In this document: positions 5,710 to 5,875 of the stretch, in pieces
How the letters are laid out: every line of letters starts with the position of its first letter
Position numbering within the stretch: position 1 is the first letter of the stretch
DNA from: Minisyncoccota bacterium
GTDB lineage: Bacteria > Patescibacteriota > Minisyncoccia > Minisyncoccales > UBA5738
Assembly: GCA_025453415.1 (NCBI GenBank)
Contig: JALOQL010000066.1
Coordinates: forward strand, 1 to 5,875
Length of the DNA stretch: 5,875 nt
Reading direction: 5' to 3'
Position numbers and translations under genes: made by a program
The notes under the pieces: model-generated
The model's database searches: none
Told to the model about the DNA's origin: nothing
What the model saw: only the letters and a program-made list of their open reading frames with translations

Positions 5710-5790
5710 GCTAAACCCCCGGCTTTAGCCGGGGTGTACGTTTGAAGGCAACGCCGTACATTGAGGCCGTTTGGCAAAACGGCCTCAATG
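5710..5790. repeat. Cluster of strong inverted repeats, REP-like or transposon-end-like
   Basis: Three adjoining dyads follow the helicase terminator. First, CCCCGGCT/AGCCGGGG (5717-5724 and 5727-5734), an 8-bp palindrome that competes with an alternative stem GCTAAA/TTTAGC (5710-5715 and 5724-5729). Second, TGTACG/CGTACA (5735-5740 and 5755-5760) around 14 bases. Third, a perfect 14-bp stem (5759-5772 and 5777-5790, core GAGGCCGTTT) with a GGCA loop. None is followed by a T-tract on either strand, so simple termination does not explain them. GC-rich hairpins in tandem are typical of REP elements and IS200/IS605 ends, but no Y1 transposase is in the window. The identity is inferred only. Confidence 0.6.
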
Positions 5791-5875
5791 GTAGCATTTG
5801 ATAACTGCGAAAAACGCATTCAGTAGGAATTGGGCAAAGTGATAAACAAATTGAAGAATGAATTTATTGTTCAGT
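5791..5875. other. AT-rich tail with a possible gene start running off the right edge
   Basis: After the hairpin cluster the sequence turns AT-rich. A GTG at 5839-5841 opens a plus-strand frame of 12 codons to the edge (reading VINKLKNEFIVQ, Met if initiating), with AGGAA at 5825-5829, 9 bases upstream. That spacing is good, but so short a frame cannot be called a gene. No confident promoter is visible. Confidence 0.2.

Noticed and set aside
5710..5790. CRISPR array or tRNA at the hairpin cluster
   Set aside because: There are no regularly spaced direct repeats, and no cloverleaf arrangement with anticodon and T-loop can be formed.
4395..5819. A 474-codon minus-strand open frame opposite the helicase
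   Set aside because: It lies antisense to a gene with all helicase motifs, shows no recognisable domain, is rich in Arg/Asp/His/Val as expected of a shadow frame, and reads through the terminator and hairpins.

Overview
The window carries six protein genes in two opposing blocks. Weak or absent Shine-Dalgarno sites, short intergenic gaps, compact proteins and the sequence style of the helicase, MscL and stand-alone CoaB suggest an uncultured bacterium of the Patescibacteria/CPR type or a similarly little-studied lineage. That placement is an inference from resemblance, not a computed result.

Left block, minus strand, read right to left. An extracytoplasmic alpha/beta hydrolase (2683-3462) is followed 59 bases later by a very short MscL mechanosensitive channel (2318-2623), and a strong palindromic terminator (2272-2309) closes that unit. 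Behind its own promoter comes an MBOAT membrane O-acyltransferase (801-2210). Eight bases further on starts a membrane-anchored SGNH/DUF459 protein (792 to the left edge) that is cut by the window boundary. It is absent from a simple closed-ORF search but reads without interruption for 264 codons. MBOAT and SGNH partners together typically move acyl (usually acetyl) groups across the membrane and onto a surface polysaccharide.

Right block, plus strand. A stand-alone CoaB-type phosphopantothenoylcysteine synthetase domain (3576-4238) is driven by a promoter that would give an almost leaderless mRNA. Its last codons contain the -35 box of a near-consensus extended -10 promoter for a DEAD-box RNA helicase (4446-5666). 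The helicase mRNA would have a leader of about 185 nt with hairpins, one of which pairs with the ribosome binding site. The helicase ends in a clean intrinsic terminator (5678-5701).

Right edge. Beyond the terminator lies a dense run of hairpins (5710-5790), including a perfect 14-bp stem with a 4-nt loop. No gene explains it. It looks like a REP-like or IS200/IS605-type end, but only a genome-wide search could show that.

Across the window, four of the five non-edge transcription starts have a TGn extended -10 motif (TAAAAT three times, TATAAT once). This is a consistent promoter signature for the organism. I did not find a new multi-gene defence or biosynthetic system. The least explained parts are the hairpin array, the structured helicase leader and the orphan CoaB.
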